Part shown: positions 5,440-6,638 of the stretch, one piece after another | Layout: each line of letters starts with the position of its first letter | How positions within the stretch are numbered: the stretch's first letter is position 1 | NCBI GenBank assembly: GCA_003165115.1 | Contig: PLSJ01000375.1 | Coordinates: forward strand, 305-6,942 | Reading direction: 5' to 3' | Source: Syntrophaceae bacterium | Lineage (GTDB): Bacteria; Desulfobacterota; Syntrophorhabdia; Syntrophorhabdales; WCHB1-27 | DNA: 6,638 nucleotides | Notes under the pieces: generated by a model | The model's database searches: none | The model's input: the letters and a program-made list of their open reading frames with translations, nothing else | Told to the model about the DNA's origin: nothing | Position numbers and translations under genes: made by a program

Positions 5440-6089
5440 TCACGCTCGCCTATCTCAAGGGCTCCGCCGAAAGATTCAGGGCGCTCTATGCCGAACACAG
5501 GGCCCTGGTGGTGCTGGTCTACTTTCTGGTATACGTCGCCACAACGTCTCTCTCCTTGCCGGGGGCCGCGGTGCTGACCATCGCCGGAGGGGCTTTCTTC
5601 GGCCTTATGACCGGCACGCTGGTCGTCTCCTTCGCCAGCGCGATAGGCGCGACCCTGGCCTGTGTCGTTTCCAGGTTTATCCTGAGAGACTGGGTGCAGG
5701 GCAGGTTCGGTGACAAGATCGTCAGGATCAACGAGGGGGTCGAGAGGGAAGGCGCGTTTTATCTCTTCACGCTTCGCCTGATCCCCGTATTCCCGTTCTG
5801 GATGATCAACCTCGTCATGGGACTCACCGGGATTCCGCTGCGGACGTTCTACTGGGTATCGCAACTGGGAATGCTCCCCGGAACCATCGTTTTCGTGAAC
5901 GCGGGGAGAGAGCTGGCGAAGATCGACTCCCTGCGGGGGGTCCTCTCACCGGGCCTGCTCGTCTCATTCGCGCTTATCGGCGTCTTTCCCCTGGCGGTGA
6001 AGAAGATAGTGGCCCTCTACAGAGGCAGGCGGGGCAGCGACAGGGGTATGCGCTTTCTTAAGAAAGGGGAAGATCATGGCACATTATGA
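5349..6089 (+). CDS. TVP38/TMEM64 (VTT/DedA-like) family membrane protein
   Basis: This 246-residue integral membrane protein has hydrophobic segments near residues 9-27, 52-66, 73-107, 137-157, 166-186 and 200-220. Family hallmarks are SLPGAAVLTIAGGAFFG at about 69-85, which forms a re-entrant loop in relatives, and RLIPVFPFWMINLVMG at 143-158 followed by GMLPGT. VTT proteins act in the inner membrane; eukaryotic relatives (TMEM41B, VMP1) move lipids between leaflets and bacterial DedA proteins are tied to lipid-carrier recycling, but the role of this subgroup is not settled. GTG 5349 is preceded by AAAGGA with 5 nt between. The charged C-terminal tail (GRRGSDRGMRFLKKGEDHG) overlaps the FAD oxidoreductase start by 14 bp, implying translational coupling. 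Single-chain fusions of a TVP38/TMEM64 domain to an FAD oxidoreductase are known, so the two products probably work together at the membrane. Confidence 0.9.
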   Translation: MKRNLAGKAVLVAAVIGLIAAFWGFGLGRYFTLAYLKGSAERFRALYAEHRALVVLVYFLVYVATTSLSLPGAAVLTIAGGAFFGLMTGTLVVSFASAIGATLACVVSRFILRDWVQGRFGDKIVRINEGVEREGAFYLFTLRLIPVFPFWMINLVMGLTGIPLRTFYWVSQLGMLPGTIVFVNAGRELAKIDSLRGVLSPGLLVSFALIGVFPLAVKKIVALYRGRRGSDRGMRFLKKGEDHGTL

Positions 6090-6638
6090 TTTTGACATCG
6101 GTGTCCTGGGCGGAGGCGCGGCGGGTCTGACGGTGGCCGCGGGCGCGGCGCAGGCCGGCGCGAAAGTACTCCTCCTGGAGAAAGAAGGGAGGCTCGGAGG
6201 CGACTGCGTCTATTACGGGTGCGTCCCCAGCAAGACCTTGATCCGGAGCGCCCAGGTGTACCATTTCATGAAGAACGCGGACCGGTACGGCCTTCCGGGG
6301 GTGACCGTGGGACGCCCCGACTACCGGGAAATCGCGCGGCGCATCCAGTCGGTCATACACACCATCCAGCAATACGATTCGGAAGAGAGGTTCTGCGGCC
6401 TGGGCGCGAAGGTGGAATACGGCAACGCCTCTTTCGTCGACGAGCGCGCGATAAGCCTCGACGGGAAGCGGTACTCGGCCAGGTATTGGGTCATCGCGAC
6501 GGGTTCTTCCGCCGCGATACCGCCGATAGACGGCCTCAGGGAAACCCCCCACCTCACCAATAAAGAGATTTTTTCCCTGGAGAGGCTCCCCGAGTCGATG
6601 GTCGTCATCGGGGGAGGACCCATCGGGATCGAGCTTGC
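6076..6638 (+). CDS. Mercuric-reductase-like FAD-dependent disulfide oxidoreductase, 3' partial
   Basis: The first 187 residues of a class I pyridine nucleotide-disulfide oxidoreductase are present, about 40% of a usual 460-480. The FAD-binding Rossmann fold shows GGGAAG (12-17) and E35 at the end of the second strand. The redox-active pair is C44 and C49 in GGDCVYYGCVPSKTL, the form shared by dihydrolipoamide dehydrogenase, glutathione reductase and mercuric reductase. The FAD motif IATGS is at 140-144. The NAD(P)H fold begins with GGGPIG (179-184) just before the window ends. There is no N-terminal HMA metal-binding domain of the MerA type. ATG 6076 has AGGGGA with 5 nt between and overlaps the upstream VTT gene by 14 bp. 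It probably uses NAD(P)H to reduce a disulfide or quinone-like acceptor; mercury reduction is unlikely without mer neighbours, though the C-terminal cysteines are out of view. Confidence 0.93.
   Translation, partial: MAHYDFDIGVLGGGAAGLTVAAGAAQAGAKVLLLEKEGRLGGDCVYYGCVPSKTLIRSAQVYHFMKNADRYGLPGVTVGRPDYREIARRIQSVIHTIQQYDSEERFCGLGAKVEYGNASFVDERAISLDGKRYSARYWVIATGSSAAIPPIDGLRETPHLTNKEIFSLERLPESMVVIGGGPIGIEL

Noticed and set aside
5211..5864. Open frame of 217 codons on the minus strand across the VTT gene and its leader
   Set aside because: Most of it is antisense to a well-supported membrane protein and it is full of charged low-complexity sequence. Its last ~40 residues look a little more protein-like, but I could not assign them.
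6076..6638. True mercuric reductase (merA)
   Set aside because: No N-terminal heavy-metal domain and no mer genes nearby; the partner is a VTT membrane protein. The C-terminal cysteine pair needed for mercury binding is outside the window.

Overview
The window looks like high-G+C bacterial DNA, most likely from an anaerobe of the Desulfobacterota (former Deltaproteobacteria) that metabolises aromatic compounds. This rests on gene content: a prenylated-FMN (UbiD-type) decarboxylase, a tungsten aldehyde:ferredoxin oxidoreductase (AOR) family enzyme, and kinase and receiver sequences in a style common in that phylum. The taxon is an inference; no rRNA or other marker is present.

Left part, 1-3304, + strand: a tight three-gene operon. 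A UbiD-family (de)carboxylase, cut by the window's left edge, is followed by a 78-residue two-cluster [4Fe-4S] ferredoxin-like protein and then a 637-residue AOR-family oxidoreductase. Spacing is 20 bp and then a 4-bp ATGA overlap. The simplest reading is that AOR interconverts an aldehyde and a carboxylic acid, or reduces a ring, with the small protein carrying electrons, while UbiD adds or removes the carboxylate of the same compound family.

Middle part, 3305-5340: lower in G+C than the operon in the lines I counted. It holds a receiver-domain protein (+) and a cytoplasmic PAS histidine kinase (-) that converge with only 6 bp between them, so they may form a two-component pair. The first ~17 residues of the receiver protein, and a few in-frame codons before its GTG, read like a degenerate end of a histidine-kinase ATPase domain. 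The gene is therefore probably the surviving tail of a broken hybrid kinase. The PAS kinase carries a four-cysteine insert that could bind metal or sense redox state.

Right part, 5341-6638, + strand: a TVP38/TMEM64 (VTT) membrane protein overlaps by 14 bp a mercuric-reductase-like FAD disulfide oxidoreductase, which runs off the right edge. These two probably form a membrane-associated redox module. The 5' leader of this operon contains two short imperfect copies of sequence from the membrane-protein gene. I saw no tRNA, rRNA, CRISPR array or insertion sequence.
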